Assembly: GCF_900184995.1 (NCBI RefSeq)
Contig: NZ_LT860099.1
Coordinates: forward strand, 62,001 to 126,000
Direction of reading: 5' to 3'
Length of the DNA: 64,000 bases
DNA from: Konateibacter massiliensis
GTDB lineage: Bacteria > Bacillota > Clostridia > Lachnospirales > Lachnospiraceae
The translations under genes were made by a program, and so were the position numbers. The first letter of the stretch is position 1. Each line of letters begins with the position of its first letter. A model generated the notes under the pieces. The model made no database searches. It was not told the DNA's origin and worked only from the letters and a program-made list of their open reading frames with translations. Positions 1-8,866 of this stretch are shown in pieces.

Positions 1-683
1 TTGCAAAAGAAGGCTCTGCGGTTATGGAAACCAAGGATATTTATCATCCGATGATTTCTAACCCGGTTGTAAACAGTATTTCGGAGAGACAAAGCGTTCT
101 TATAACCGGCTCCAATGCGTCGGGAAAATCGACGTTTTTAAAGACTGTCGCTATCAATGCGATTTTGGCGCAGACGATTTATATGGTGCTGGCAAAGAGT
201 TACCATGCAAGCTTTTACCGGACCTATTCTTCCATGGCACTTGCGGACAATCTCATGGGCAATGAGAGCTACTATATTGTGGAAATCAAGTCGCTAAAAA
301 GAATATTGGATGCTGCGAAGGATGAGACACCGATTTTATGCTTTATCGATGAGGTGCTTCGAGGGACGAATACAATCGAAAGAATTGCCGCTTCGACTCA
401 GATTTTAAGCAGTCTCAATCAGGAAAATGTCATGTGTTTTGCGGCGACGCACGATATCGAGCTGACACATATTCTGGAGGATGTCTTTAGCAATTATCAC
501 TTCGAGGAAGAAGTAAAGGACAATGATGTTTTATTTTCTTATGAAATAAAAAGCGGCAGGGCGACGAGCAGAAATGCCATCAAGCTGCTTAGTATCATTG
601 GCTATGAGCCGGAAATCATTGAGAAGGCAGAGCAGTCTGCGGCACAGTTTATGAAAAATAACAAATGGGAGAGGTTGTTATGA
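1..683 (+). CDS. MutS-family ATPase, C-terminal part (gene runs off the left edge)
   Basis: The reading frame is open to the first base, so the 5' part lies outside the window. About 226 residues of the MutS ATPase domain (domain V) are visible: Walker [10 protein letters not shown], a Walker B region with the DEVLRGT sequence, and a later THDIEL switch-like segment. MutS-type ATPases couple ATP binding to DNA-structure recognition. The short region after the ATPase core, without a helix-hairpin-helix or Smr domain, fits the MutS-related family of Firmicutes better than MutS1 or MutS2. The stop overlaps the rnhA start (ATGA), so the two are translationally coupled. Whether it acts in mismatch repair cannot be judged from this fragment. 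Confidence 0.85.
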   Translation, partial: AKEGSAVMETKDIYHPMISNPVVNSISERQSVLITGSNASGKSTFLKTVAINAILAQTIYMVLAKSYHASFYRTYSSMALADNLMGNESYYIVEIKSLKRILDAAKDETPILCFIDEVLRGTNTIERIAASTQILSSLNQENVMCFAATHDIELTHILEDVFSNYHFEEEVKDNDVLFSYEIKSGRATSRNAIKLLSIIGYEPEIIEKAEQSAAQFMKNNKWERLL

Positions 684-1153
684 AAGTAAGTATTTATACG
701 GACGGAGCGGCAAGGGGAAATCCGGACGGTCCGGGCGGTTTTGGCACTATTTTAACCTATGAGGATTCCAAGGGAGTCGTACACACAAGAGAAATTTCGG
801 GCGGATATAAAAAGACAACGAACAACCGCATGGAGCTTATGGCAGTTATAAGAGGGCTAGAGGCTTTAAACAAGCCGTGCGAGGTGGACTTGTATTCCGA
901 TTCCAAATATGTGACCGATGCCTTTAACCAGAAATGGATTGACGGCTGGATAAAAAAGGGCTGGAAAAGAGGGAAAAATGAGCCTGTGAAAAACATTGAT
1001 TTGTGGCAGCGCCTGTTAAAGGCAAAGGAGCCGCACAATGTAACCTTTATCTGGGTCAAAGGACATGCAGGGCATGAGATGAATGAGCGCTGCGATTTCC
1101 TTGCCACTTCTGCGGCAGACGGAACGGATTTGATGGATGATGTTGTTTCATAA
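680..1153 (+). CDS. rnhA: Ribonuclease HI
   Basis: This type 1 RNase H cleaves the RNA strand of RNA-DNA hybrids (R-loops, primers). All catalytic positions are present: D8 in YTDGA, E52 in NRMEL, D74 in YSDSK and D139, with H129 in the VKGHAG loop. The basic-protrusion region ([14 protein letters not shown]) is also there. I place the start at the ATG at 680 because GGGAGAGG lies just upstream and gives the usual ~157-residue protein; an in-frame ATG at 665 would sit on that ribosome site. The start overlaps the upstream MutS-like stop by 4 nt. A 17-bp perfect inverted repeat begins at its stop codon. Confidence 0.95.
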   Translation: MKVSIYTDGAARGNPDGPGGFGTILTYEDSKGVVHTREISGGYKKTTNNRMELMAVIRGLEALNKPCEVDLYSDSKYVTDAFNQKWIDGWIKKGWKRGKNEPVKNIDLWQRLLKAKEPHNVTFIWVKGHAGHEMNERCDFLATSAADGTDLMDDVVS

Positions 1154-1190
1154 TTACCAAGGAAATTCTTTTTAATTTCCTTGGTAATTA
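1151..1190 (+). terminator. Long perfect hairpin at the rnhA stop
   Basis: A 17-bp perfect stem (1151-1167 with 1174-1190) around a T-rich loop includes the rnhA stop codon. No U-run follows directly, so it may be a bidirectional or processed end. Its core (GGAAATT...AATTTCC) recurs in other intergenic hairpins of this window. Confidence 0.55.
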
Positions 1191-1348
1191 TGATGTGCGC
1201 CCTTTTCTTAAAAAAAGCTTAACATTCTTACTATTATTGACGAAGTATTTATTTATCAGGGTTTTTGTGATATGTTAGGAACATAGAGATATTAAGGTGA
1301 CTGTTTGGCGAACACAGTTACATATTAAGAATGAAAGAGATAGTGTGT

Positions 1349-2116
1349 ATGAAAAAAAGTATGAAAGCGATTTTTATTGTTTCAATATTGTTTATCATTG
1401 GCGTCGGGCTATTTGGTCTGGTAAACGGAGATTACAAAACCAGGAAAAACAGCTCAGATAGCAGTATGCTTTCAAAAAATGCAGAAGAGACAGCGGATAG
1501 AGACAGTGCCGATAATGAAGTAAATGAAATAAACGAGAAAATCGAAACAAACACAACAGATGCAGCAACTAAGAAAATAGCGGAAAGTGAAGAAAAAGAA
1601 GCTTCGGAGGACGTTTCGGAAGCGACAGAAAGCTATAGCATAAGTGCGGAGCAGGCAGCCGATGCACAGACAGAGACGGCAGATGCGGCAAGCGGCAATG
1701 CTGCTTCGAATGTGATACTTGCACAGGGAAAGAGTGCAGCGACAGAGGAAAAGACGGAAAAGGAACAATATATTGAGAGACTCAACAGCATTGAGACATA
1801 TTATGACGAGCTTTGGAATAAGTCAGATATCACCACAACTTTGGATATGAAGGAACTCAAGAATCAGGAATACACAAAGTGGGATGACGAGCTGAATACG
1901 ATATACCAGATGATTAAAAAGAAGCTTCCGGAGGAGGAATTTATTCCGATACGGGATGCAGAGCGGGAATGGATTACCCAGCGTGACGAAACGGCGGCAC
2001 AGGCTGCCAGTAAATATGCAGGCGGAACGATGGAGGGACTGGAGTATATGTCGTCGATGACGGAGAGTACAAAGGCAAGAACCTATGAGCTTGTGGAGAT
2101 TTATTTTACAGAATAG
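1349..2116 (+). CDS. Secreted or membrane-anchored protein with LprI-like (DUF1311) C-terminal domain
   Basis: The protein starts with a short basic segment and a hydrophobic stretch (residues ~5-25) that looks like an uncleaved anchor or signal peptide; there is no lipobox Cys. Residues ~30-145 are a low-complexity region rich in Ala, Glu, Thr and Ser, probably an extended wall-spanning linker. The C-terminal ~100 residues match the LprI/DUF1311 pattern: an YTKWDDELN start, an AEREWITQRD core and a TKARTYEL end. LprI domains are known as lysozyme inhibitors in mycobacteria, but most Firmicutes members are uncharacterised. I prefer the ATG at 1349 over 1331 because a weak AAAGAGA site precedes it. 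Function is inferred from the domain only. Confidence 0.7.
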   Translation: MKKSMKAIFIVSILFIIGVGLFGLVNGDYKTRKNSSDSSMLSKNAEETADRDSADNEVNEINEKIETNTTDAATKKIAESEEKEASEDVSEATESYSISAEQAADAQTETADAASGNAASNVILAQGKSAATEEKTEKEQYIERLNSIETYYDELWNKSDITTTLDMKELKNQEYTKWDDELNTIYQMIKKKLPEEEFIPIRDAEREWITQRDETAAQAASKYAGGTMEGLEYMSSMTESTKARTYELVEIYFTE

Positions 2117-2177
2117 TATTGAAAACAAAAATGGCATGTGTTACGATTATAGGTAATAACGTTAAGGAGGAGTAACA

Positions 2178-3410
2178 ATGTCAACAAATGTATATGACAT
2201 TCTGCTTGAAAGAGGATTCATTGAACAGACAACCCATGAGGCAGAGATAAGAGAATTATTAGGTAAGGAGAAGGTTACCTTTTATATAGGCTTTGATGCA
2301 ACCGCAGACAGTTTGACCGCAGGTCATTTTCTTACGGTGATGGCGATGATGCACATGCAGCGTGCAGGTCACAGACCGATAGCACTGCTTGGGGGAGGAA
2401 CGACGATGATTGGCGATCCTTCCGGTAAATCGGACATGCGCTCCATGATGACGAGAGAGACGATTGATTACAATGCAAAGCGTTTTCATGAGCAGCTTTC
2501 CAAATTTATCAGCTTTGACGATGACAATGCTATCGTGGCAAACAATGCGGATTGGCTTTTGGATTTGAATTATGTAGAATTTTTAAGAGAAATCGGCGTT
2601 CATTTTTCCGTAAATAAGATGCTTACCGCAGACTGCTACAAGCAGAGAATGGAAAAGGGACTTACGTTCTTTGAATTTAACTATATGTTGATGCAGTCCT
2701 ATGATTTCTGGAAGCTGAACAAGCTGTATGACTGTAAGCTTGAGCTTGGCGGCAATGACCAGTGGTCGAATATCATCGGCGGAGTGGAATTAATCAGAAG
2801 AAAAGAACAAAAGCCTGCTTACGGCTTGACTTTTAAGCTTTTGACGACAAGCGAAGGAATTAAAATGGGTAAGACGATGAAGGGAGCTGTATGGCTGGAC
2901 CCTGAAAAGACTTCCCCTTATGAGTTTTACCAGTATTGGAGAAATATTGAGGATGTGAAGGTTGAAGAGTGTCTGGGACTTCTCACCTTTTTACCGATGG
3001 ATGAGGTTCGTAGACTCGGAGCCTTACAGGATGCTGAAATCAATCATGCAAAGGAAGTACTTGCATTTGAGATTACAAAGATTGTACACGGCGAGGAGGA
3101 AGCAATAAAAGCGCAGGAGGCATCGAAAGCATTGTTTGCTAACGGTGCGAAGAGTGCGGATATTCCGACTACCGTTTATAAAAAAGAGCAGTTGAGCGAA
3201 GGTATTGATTTAATTACCTTGATGGTGGATACCAAGCTTGCACCGACCCGTTCAGAAGCAAGACGTTTGATACAGCAGGGTGGAGTTACGGTGAATGACA
3301 TTAAGATTACAGAGTTTGACAGAAAGTTTACATTGGATGATTTAGACAGTGATGGCGCTCTTTTAATCAAAAAGGGAAAGAAGGGCTATCATCAAATAAA
3401 AGCAGATTAG
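2178..3410 (+). CDS. tyrS: Tyrosyl-tRNA synthetase
   Basis: This class I aminoacyl-tRNA synthetase charges tRNA-Tyr. The HIGH-like motif is GHFLT near residue 50, the tyrosine-binding region includes [10 protein letters not shown] and GGNDQWSNI, and the KMSKS loop appears as KMGKT (residues 229-233). The C-terminal ~65 residues are an S4 RNA-binding domain ([16 protein letters not shown]). At 410 residues it has normal bacterial length. AAGGAGGAG precedes the ATG. Only ~60 nt separate it from the upstream gene and I see no T-box leader. A tiny membrane-protein gene follows after 11 nt. Confidence 0.96.
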   Translation: MSTNVYDILLERGFIEQTTHEAEIRELLGKEKVTFYIGFDATADSLTAGHFLTVMAMMHMQRAGHRPIALLGGGTTMIGDPSGKSDMRSMMTRETIDYNAKRFHEQLSKFISFDDDNAIVANNADWLLDLNYVEFLREIGVHFSVNKMLTADCYKQRMEKGLTFFEFNYMLMQSYDFWKLNKLYDCKLELGGNDQWSNIIGGVELIRRKEQKPAYGLTFKLLTTSEGIKMGKTMKGAVWLDPEKTSPYEFYQYWRNIEDVKVEECLGLLTFLPMDEVRRLGALQDAEINHAKEVLAFEITKIVHGEEEAIKAQEASKALFANGAKSADIPTTVYKKEQLSEGIDLITLMVDTKLAPTRSEARRLIQQGGVTVNDIKITEFDRKFTLDDLDSDGALLIKKGKKGYHQIKAD

Positions 3411-3421
3411 GAGGCGGATAG

Positions 3422-3547
3422 ATGGATTTTATTAGAGCTTTTCTAATAACAGGCGTGGAAGGTTTGATTCTCATAGGCGTTATTGTGGGCGGTATTGTAG
3501 CCGGCAGAAAGCTTCGGGATAAGAAAGAAAATAAGCGTGAAGCATAA
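3422..3547 (+). CDS. Small single-span membrane protein (41 aa) downstream of tyrS
   Basis: A 41-residue frame starts with MDFIRAF and has one long hydrophobic helix (residues ~6-28, Gly/Ile/Val-rich). A basic tail containing RKLRDKKENKR follows, which by the positive-inside rule places the C terminus in the cytoplasm. The ribosome site AGGAGG lies 7 nt before the ATG and the gene begins 11 nt after the tyrS stop, so it is probably co-transcribed. A strong hairpin follows 15 nt after its stop. I do not recognise the family. The good ribosome site, the charge pattern and the clean spacing support a real small protein. Confidence 0.6.
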   Translation: MDFIRAFLITGVEGLILIGVIVGGIVAGRKLRDKKENKREA

Positions 3548-3562
3548 AACTTAAGAAAGTAG

Positions 3563-3599
3563 TAAGAATTGCCTCCTTGACACAGGGAGGCAATTCTTA
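3563..3599 (+). terminator. Terminator-like hairpin after tyrS and the small ORF
   Basis: A 14-bp perfect stem (3563-3576 with 3586-3599) containing GCCTCC/GGAGGC has only a weak T-rich tail. It separates the tyrS unit from the GntR-ABC operon. Confidence 0.7.
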
Positions 3600-3667
3600 T
3601 ATACTGTGTGTATTAAGACTAATAGTACAGTGAGTACGGTGAGCGGATGGTCAGAAAGGAGTCATGT

Positions 3668-4039
3668 ATGATAGTAATTGATTATAAGGACAAAAGACCC
3701 ATCTATGAGCAGGTCATAGAGAGGTTTGAGAATTTAATTATACGCGGAGTTCTGGAAGGCGGAAGCAAGCTGCCGTCCGTGAGGAGTTTGGCAATTGATT
3801 TGTCGATTAATCCGAATACAATTCAAAAGGCATATATGGAGCTTGAGCGGGCAGGCTATATATATTCCGTTAAGGGAAAGGGAAATTATGTCGCGGGCGA
3901 TGCAGAAATTGCAAAGCGAAAGAAGGAGACGATTATCGAGCAGTCGAGAAGTCTTGTAACTCTTGTTAAATCGCTTGGAATTACAAGAGAGGAGTTTATG
4001 GAAAATCTGAATTATGTGTTTGAGGAGGTAGGATTATGA
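3668..4039 (+). CDS. GntR-family regulator, YtrA/YhcF subfamily
   Basis: A 123-residue protein with a winged helix-turn-helix at residues ~10-75 (PIYEQV start, KLPSVRSLAIDLSINPNTIQKAYMEL recognition region) and a short C-terminal helical tail. It has no large effector domain, which is typical of the YtrA subfamily. I choose ATG 3668 because AAAGGAG lies at 3656-3662; the in-frame ATG at 3647 lies before that site. It overlaps the ABC ATPase gene by 4 nt (ATGA). YtrA-type regulators usually repress their own ABC-transporter operon and respond to cell-envelope stress; that role is inferred from this arrangement. Confidence 0.88.
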   Translation: MIVIDYKDKRPIYEQVIERFENLIIRGVLEGGSKLPSVRSLAIDLSINPNTIQKAYMELERAGYIYSVKGKGNYVAGDAEIAKRKKETIIEQSRSLVTLVKSLGITREEFMENLNYVFEEVGL

Positions 4040-4938
4040 TAGAGGCTGTAAATGTATCAAAGAATTTTCAGAATATCAAAGCGGTAGACAGCATTACGGC
4101 GACGATTAAAGAGGGAACGGTGTTTGGGCTGATCGGCACGAACGGAGCCGGGAAAAGCACTTTTCTTAGGATGGCTTGCGGTGTGCTGAAGCCGGATGAT
4201 GGGGAGATCACAATTGACGGCTTGCCGGTATATGAAAATGAGGAGGCAAAATCCAAAATATTTTATATATCCGATGACCAGTATTTCTTTGCCAATGCGA
4301 CAGGCAATGATATGAAGAAGTATTATAAGACCTTTTATAAAAAGTTTGACATGGAACGATTTGACGAGCTGATGAAAAAGTTCGATTTGGATTTAAACCG
4401 GAAAATCAATACCTTTTCCAAGGGAATGAAAAAACAGGTGTCCATTATATGTGGCATATGTGCCAACACAGAGTATTTGTTCTGCGATGAGACATTTGAT
4501 GGCTTGGACCCGGTTGTTCGTCAGGCGGTAAAAAGTATTTTTGCGAATGAGATGGAGGAGAGAAACCTGACTCCGGTTATCGCTTCTCATAATTTACGAG
4601 AGCTTGAAGACATATGCGACCATGTGGGACTTCTTCACAAAGGCGGTATTCTTCTGTCGAAGGACTTGGAAGAAATGAAGTTTAACATTCACAAGGTACA
4701 GTGTGTTTTAAACAATGAAAAGGACGAAGAAGCCCTGTACGGTAAAATCGATGTATTAAAGACGGAGAAGAGGGGCTCTCTGATTACGATTACGGCAAGA
4801 GGAACTCAGCTGGAAATTGTGGATGCGGTCAAGGAATTAAACCCGGTATTCTGTGAGGTGCTTCCTCTTTCATTAGAAGAGATATTTATCAGCGAAACGG
4901 AGGTTGTTGGCTATGACATCAAGAAGCTTATATTTTAA
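4036..4938 (+). CDS. ABC transporter ATP-binding protein (exporter type)
   Basis: This 300-residue nucleotide-binding subunit has Walker A GTNGAGKST (residues 34-42), a signature-like FSKGMKKQ, a Walker B region with CDETFDGLDP and a switch histidine in ASHNLRE. The C-terminal ~80 residues form the extra region seen in drug and bacitracin-type (BcrA-like) exporters. It follows the GntR gene with a 4-nt overlap and overlaps the permease gene by 26 nt, so the three form one operon. Substrate is unknown; such systems often handle cell-wall-active peptides or lipid-cycle intermediates. Confidence 0.88.
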   Translation: MIEAVNVSKNFQNIKAVDSITATIKEGTVFGLIGTNGAGKSTFLRMACGVLKPDDGEITIDGLPVYENEEAKSKIFYISDDQYFFANATGNDMKKYYKTFYKKFDMERFDELMKKFDLDLNRKINTFSKGMKKQVSIICGICANTEYLFCDETFDGLDPVVRQAVKSIFANEMEERNLTPVIASHNLRELEDICDHVGLLHKGGILLSKDLEEMKFNIHKVQCVLNNEKDEEALYGKIDVLKTEKRGSLITITARGTQLEIVDAVKELNPVFCEVLPLSLEEIFISETEVVGYDIKKLIF

Positions 4939-7027
4939 TTTGCTATGGGAGGATATGAAGCGGAGAATCTGGACGATTTCACTTTCCATGCTGGTATTTT
5001 TGTTCGTTTTTCCAATCCAGACGTTGATGAGGCTGGAACGCTGGGAAAAGGCGTTTTATGGAGTAAAGGCAACCGATGTTGATTTTGCAAAGATAATAAG
5101 CCAGTACAGCGGTGAGTTTTTAATAGTGGTTACAGTGACAGGTGCAATTATCTGTGCAATCAGTGGTTTCTTTTACTTATATGGAAGAAACAAGGTAGAC
5201 TTTTATCACAGTGTGCCGATTAAGCGAGAAAAGCTTTTTGCAGTGTCTTATATAAACGGCATTATTATATATTTAGTACCTTTTGCGATTAATATGATTT
5301 TGTATCTCATCATCGGAGCAGCAAAGGGATATTTGTCAGGGTTGGTATTAAAGACAGCAGCAACAGCCTTTATTGTGCATTTAACAGGCTTCTTGTTTGT
5401 GTACAGCATCACCGTCATTGCAGTTATGCTGACCGGAAATTTGATTGTCGGACTTATGGGAACAGCCATATTTATGTCTTATGGACCAATCATCGTGGCA
5501 ATCAAAAATACTCTGTTTACGACCTCGTTTTATACTTATTATGCTTCGGATAAAGAGTATGCTGCTATGAAATTTCTCTCACCGGTATTTGCCTATGTTC
5601 ATCTGTATGAATTGGTTGAAGAAAAGTCATTTATTGTATTTTTTATAGGAGTATTGGCAGCGATAGTTGTTACGGTTGCAATCGGAATTGCATTATATAA
5701 AATTCGTCCTTCAGAGGCAGCCGGAAAATCAATGGCATTTTTTAAGACGCAGACGGTTATCAAATTTTTAATTGTAATACCAACAGCGATAATTGGCGGT
5801 ATTTTCTTTATGAGCATGTCGGCAACAGGCTCGTTTGCATGGCGGGTATTTGGAATTTTGGTGATAGGCTTCCTGGCACACGGAATTATAGAAATCATTT
5901 ATAATATTGATTTCAGAAGCATCATCTCCCATAAGATACAGATGCTGATTTGCCTTGGCATCGCGCTTGCAATTACCGGTATAGTCAAAGCTGATTTGCT
6001 TCACTATGACAATTATATTCCGAAAGAGAGCAGCATTGAGTCTGTTGGAGTATCCTTTAGCGGACTGGAGCCATATATCAGTTATTATGACTTTGCGGGG
6101 GAATATTACGATGAAGATGAGAGCTATGCTTACGTTAGTGATACGAAATATATGTTGGACCATGTGAAAATAACAGATATAGAAAAAGCTTATGCATTTA
6201 TGCAGTATGCGGTTGAGAATAATGTGAAAGAATCAATCGCTGGGATGGAGTCATACTCACAGGTAAATGATACGAGGCAGAATATCAGTTTTACGGTGAG
6301 ATATAACCTGAAAAATGGCGGGGAAAAGTACAGGAGATATACGGTTAACTTAGAAGAAGCACTAAGCTATATGGAAGCAATCTATACGGATGAAAACTAC
6401 AAAACTGGTACGTATCAGATTTTAACGCTTGACAATAGCCTTATTCATGAGGTTCGTTATTTTAATTCCGTGGAGGGTACGGATGATCTGATAAAAGCGA
6501 CGAGCGAACAAATGACAGAGCTTATGGATACGTTCAGGGAAGAGCTGAAGGGGCTGACCATTACGGAATTGCTTGAGGACATACCTGTCAGCCAGCTTAC
6601 GGTATCTCTGGGGGATGAGGGCAGATATATAACCCAAGAGTACCTCATATATCCATCTTTTACAAAAACGATAGCCTATATGAATCAGCTTGGGGCAAAT
6701 CTTGACTCTGTTCTCAATCCGGATAATATTGACTCAATTACAATCACAAAATATCCGGCGGCATCAGAGATGGAATATACGGATGTGAAAGAAGGTACGG
6801 CTGATACGGAAGCGGTAAAGACGTATGAATTCACGGACAGGGAAGATATTGAGAAAATTGCAGGAGCCCTGATTTTAGACCGCTTAAGCGGAGGCATCAA
6901 GTATAATACCGAGATTGATTATAATACAGAGGTATACATTCAGTACAAGTATGTGGGGAAAAATTATGTAAGCGCTTATATTTTATCAGATAAGCTGCCG
7001 GAGGATATTTGGGAGCGATTGAAATAA
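4913..7027 (+). CDS. ABC transporter permease with large C-terminal soluble region
   Basis: A 705-residue membrane partner of the preceding ATPase. The first ~360 residues carry many hydrophobic segments. The last ~330 residues are hydrophilic with many acidic and Tyr residues, and look like a soluble, probably extracytoplasmic domain. The ATG at 4913 is preceded by CGGAGG at 4899-4904; a TTG a few codons upstream lies on that site. The long soluble domain is unusual for a simple ABC-2 permease and may be a sensing or substrate-gating module. I see no recognisable enzyme motif in it. Confidence 0.75.
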   Translation: MTSRSLYFNLLWEDMKRRIWTISLSMLVFLFVFPIQTLMRLERWEKAFYGVKATDVDFAKIISQYSGEFLIVVTVTGAIICAISGFFYLYGRNKVDFYHSVPIKREKLFAVSYINGIIIYLVPFAINMILYLIIGAAKGYLSGLVLKTAATAFIVHLTGFLFVYSITVIAVMLTGNLIVGLMGTAIFMSYGPIIVAIKNTLFTTSFYTYYASDKEYAAMKFLSPVFAYVHLYELVEEKSFIVFFIGVLAAIVVTVAIGIALYKIRPSEAAGKSMAFFKTQTVIKFLIVIPTAIIGGIFFMSMSATGSFAWRVFGILVIGFLAHGIIEIIYNIDFRSIISHKIQMLICLGIALAITGIVKADLLHYDNYIPKESSIESVGVSFSGLEPYISYYDFAGEYYDEDESYAYVSDTKYMLDHVKITDIEKAYAFMQYAVENNVKESIAGMESYSQVNDTRQNISFTVRYNLKNGGEKYRRYTVNLEEALSYMEAIYTDENYKTGTYQILTLDNSLIHEVRYFNSVEGTDDLIKATSEQMTELMDTFREELKGLTITELLEDIPVSQLTVSLGDEGRYITQEYLIYPSFTKTIAYMNQLGANLDSVLNPDNIDSITITKYPAASEMEYTDVKEGTADTEAVKTYEFTDREDIEKIAGALILDRLSGGIKYNTEIDYNTEVYIQYKYVGKNYVSAYILSDKLPEDIWERLK

Positions 7028-7057
7028 GTACTTTAAGAAAAATGAGGGAGGTATATA

Positions 7058-7615
7058 ATGAAGCAAAACAGCGGAAAAATCCAAGCAGTCTTTTTATATG
7101 GAATTTTTCTCTTCTATATCTATTTACTGTTGTGTTTGACACTTTTTAAATATGTATCCGTCACGGAACTGTTTGATACAGGCAGAAGGATAGAGAGGGG
7201 AGTAAATCTATATCCTTTTGCCACAATAAAAGAGTATCTTACAGGAGATGCCAATGTGTCTCAGACTTTAGCGTTTCACAATGTGGTGGGAAATATCGCA
7301 CTTTTTATACCGCTTGGAGTTTATTTACAGTTGTTTAAAAAGAAGAAACAGATAGGGTACAGTATACTTATCGTGATTTTAGCAAGCGTGGCAATTGAAG
7401 TTACACAGTACATCTTTGGACTTGGAGCTATGGATATTGATGATATCCTATTAAACGGCTTTGGCGGGATAATCGGAGTTTTATTATACAAGTGTATAAG
7501 TGCGGTTATACCGGACAGTGCCAAGATACGCACGGTGGTAACTGTGTGCAGTTCAATTGCGGGAATCCCGGTTATGGTGCTGGCGGTACTGGTGGCATTT
7601 GCAAATGGGCATTGA
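7058..7615 (+). CDS. VanZ-like family membrane protein
   Basis: A 185-residue protein with about five hydrophobic segments. The VanZ-family pattern is visible: an N-terminal helix, an NLYPFATI stretch, NVVGNIALFIPLGVYL, an EVTQYIFGLG segment and DIDDILLNGFGGIIG. VanZ proteins are linked to teicoplanin resistance in enterococci, but most homologues have no established role. It follows the ABC permease gene by 30 nt with GGGAGG before the ATG, so it may share that transcript and act at the envelope. A strong terminator follows. Confidence 0.85.
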   Translation: MKQNSGKIQAVFLYGIFLFYIYLLLCLTLFKYVSVTELFDTGRRIERGVNLYPFATIKEYLTGDANVSQTLAFHNVVGNIALFIPLGVYLQLFKKKKQIGYSILIVILASVAIEVTQYIFGLGAMDIDDILLNGFGGIIGVLLYKCISAVIPDSAKIRTVVTVCSSIAGIPVMVLAVLVAFANGH

Positions 7616-7640
7616 CAAAAGAAATTAAATAATGCTATGA

Positions 7641-7683
7641 AGTCTGTAAATCTCTTTTAAATGAGGTTTACAGACTTTTTTTA
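7641..7683 (+). terminator. Rho-independent terminator after the VanZ-like gene
   Basis: A stem of about 14 bp (7641-7654 with 7663-7676, one G-U pair) is followed by seven T residues. A second short hairpin with a GGAAAT core (about 7686-7711) follows. Confidence 0.9.
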
Positions 7684-7804
7684 TATGACAGGAAATTCCT
7701 ACGGATTTCCTGTAATTTATTCTGTTTGGGAATAAATCTCCTTGAAAATCGAATTGTTTGCAGCTGCCTTATCTATTAGAATGTACATATAGGAGGTAAA
7801 ATAA

Positions 7805-8839
7805 ATGGTTATTGATGCAAATATGTATTGGTTGCCAGAAGCTATATTTGAAGAAGGAGAAACAGAAAAATTTCTTTCTGAAATTCCAAAGGAATACGGA
7901 ATAAATGGTTATCTGACAGAAGACGAACATATAAATACCAAGCAGATTACGCTTGAAAAGCCTCCCGGTTACCAAAATTTGAATTATGCACAAGGTGAAT
8001 ATATGTTAGAAACGCAGATTGCGGACATGGATGAAGCCGGTGTAGAGAAAGCTATTTTAAAAATACCGGGATGCCATGAGTGGTTGTCATTGGATACTTG
8101 TAAAAAATTTAATGATGGGATGATGGAGTATGCAAAAAGAAGTAAGGGAAGATTAATAGCACTTGCTGTTGTGCCGCCATTTGCCTCGAAGGCATGTTTT
8201 GAAGAAATAGACCGTTGCAGGGAGTTGGGAATAAAGGATTTTCAGCTATGTGCACATTACGGAGAAAATTATTTGGATTCTAATATTTTTCAAGAGTTTT
8301 TTGAAAAATTGAATGAAAAAGTAACGACTGTTTATATTCATCATACCCCTATGCCGGTTGATTACGGCAGTTTGTATGAGTATAACAATCTTCGGCGTTC
8401 CTATGGACGCTGTGTGGATCAGTCGACAGCCATAGGCAGAGAAATCTTCAGTGGTTTTTTTGACAAGTATCCCAATCTTACATTTGTCCATTCTATGCTG
8501 GGCGGCGGTTTTTTCTCAGTGGCAAATATGATGTTTCCAAAGAAATCCGCGGGAGAAACAGTAAGCCGCTTTCAAGAAAGTGATACTATCAAAGAGCAGT
8601 TTCAAAAGCATATTTATTTTGAAATGTCACATGCGCAGCCGTGGGGAAAGGAACAACTTGAATGTGCAGTCTCTGTATTAGGTGCTGATCATATTATTTT
8701 TGGGACATCATATCCGGTAAGAAAGGAGTGGCTGACAGAAGGAGCAGAATTTGTAAGGCAGCTAAATATATCATCAAAGGATAAAGAGTTATTGCTGTAT
8801 CAAAATGCAAAGAGAATTTATCATTTGGATGATGTATAA
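7805..8839 (+). CDS. Amidohydrolase-2 (ACMSD-like) fold protein with altered metal site
   Basis: A 344-residue TIM-barrel protein of the amidohydrolase-2 family. The family layout is visible: ETQIADMDEAGV (residues 69-80), a strand with YIHHTP (177-182), FVHSMLGGG (227-235) and a C-terminal IIFGTSYP (297-304). The usual N-terminal DxHxH is replaced by DANMY (4-8) and the usual G(S/T)DYP by GTSYP. The retained histidines are H179/H180 and H229. It is first in a cluster with two ceramidase-like genes and a PTS permease, behind AGGAGG. The substrate is unknown; it may use a reduced metal site, act as a lyase or isomerase, or be non-catalytic. Confidence 0.75.
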   Translation: MVIDANMYWLPEAIFEEGETEKFLSEIPKEYGINGYLTEDEHINTKQITLEKPPGYQNLNYAQGEYMLETQIADMDEAGVEKAILKIPGCHEWLSLDTCKKFNDGMMEYAKRSKGRLIALAVVPPFASKACFEEIDRCRELGIKDFQLCAHYGENYLDSNIFQEFFEKLNEKVTTVYIHHTPMPVDYGSLYEYNNLRRSYGRCVDQSTAIGREIFSGFFDKYPNLTFVHSMLGGGFFSVANMMFPKKSAGETVSRFQESDTIKEQFQKHIYFEMSHAQPWGKEQLECAVSVLGADHIIFGTSYPVRKEWLTEGAEFVRQLNISSKDKELLLYQNAKRIYHLDDV

Positions 8840-8866
8840 TCTGATAAAGGAAAGAGGGTGTAAGAG

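Noticed and set aside
2117-2177. T-box riboswitch ahead of tyrS (and ahead of alaS at 13749-13856)
   Set aside because: The leaders are too short and lack the T-box sequence and an antiterminator-terminator pair.
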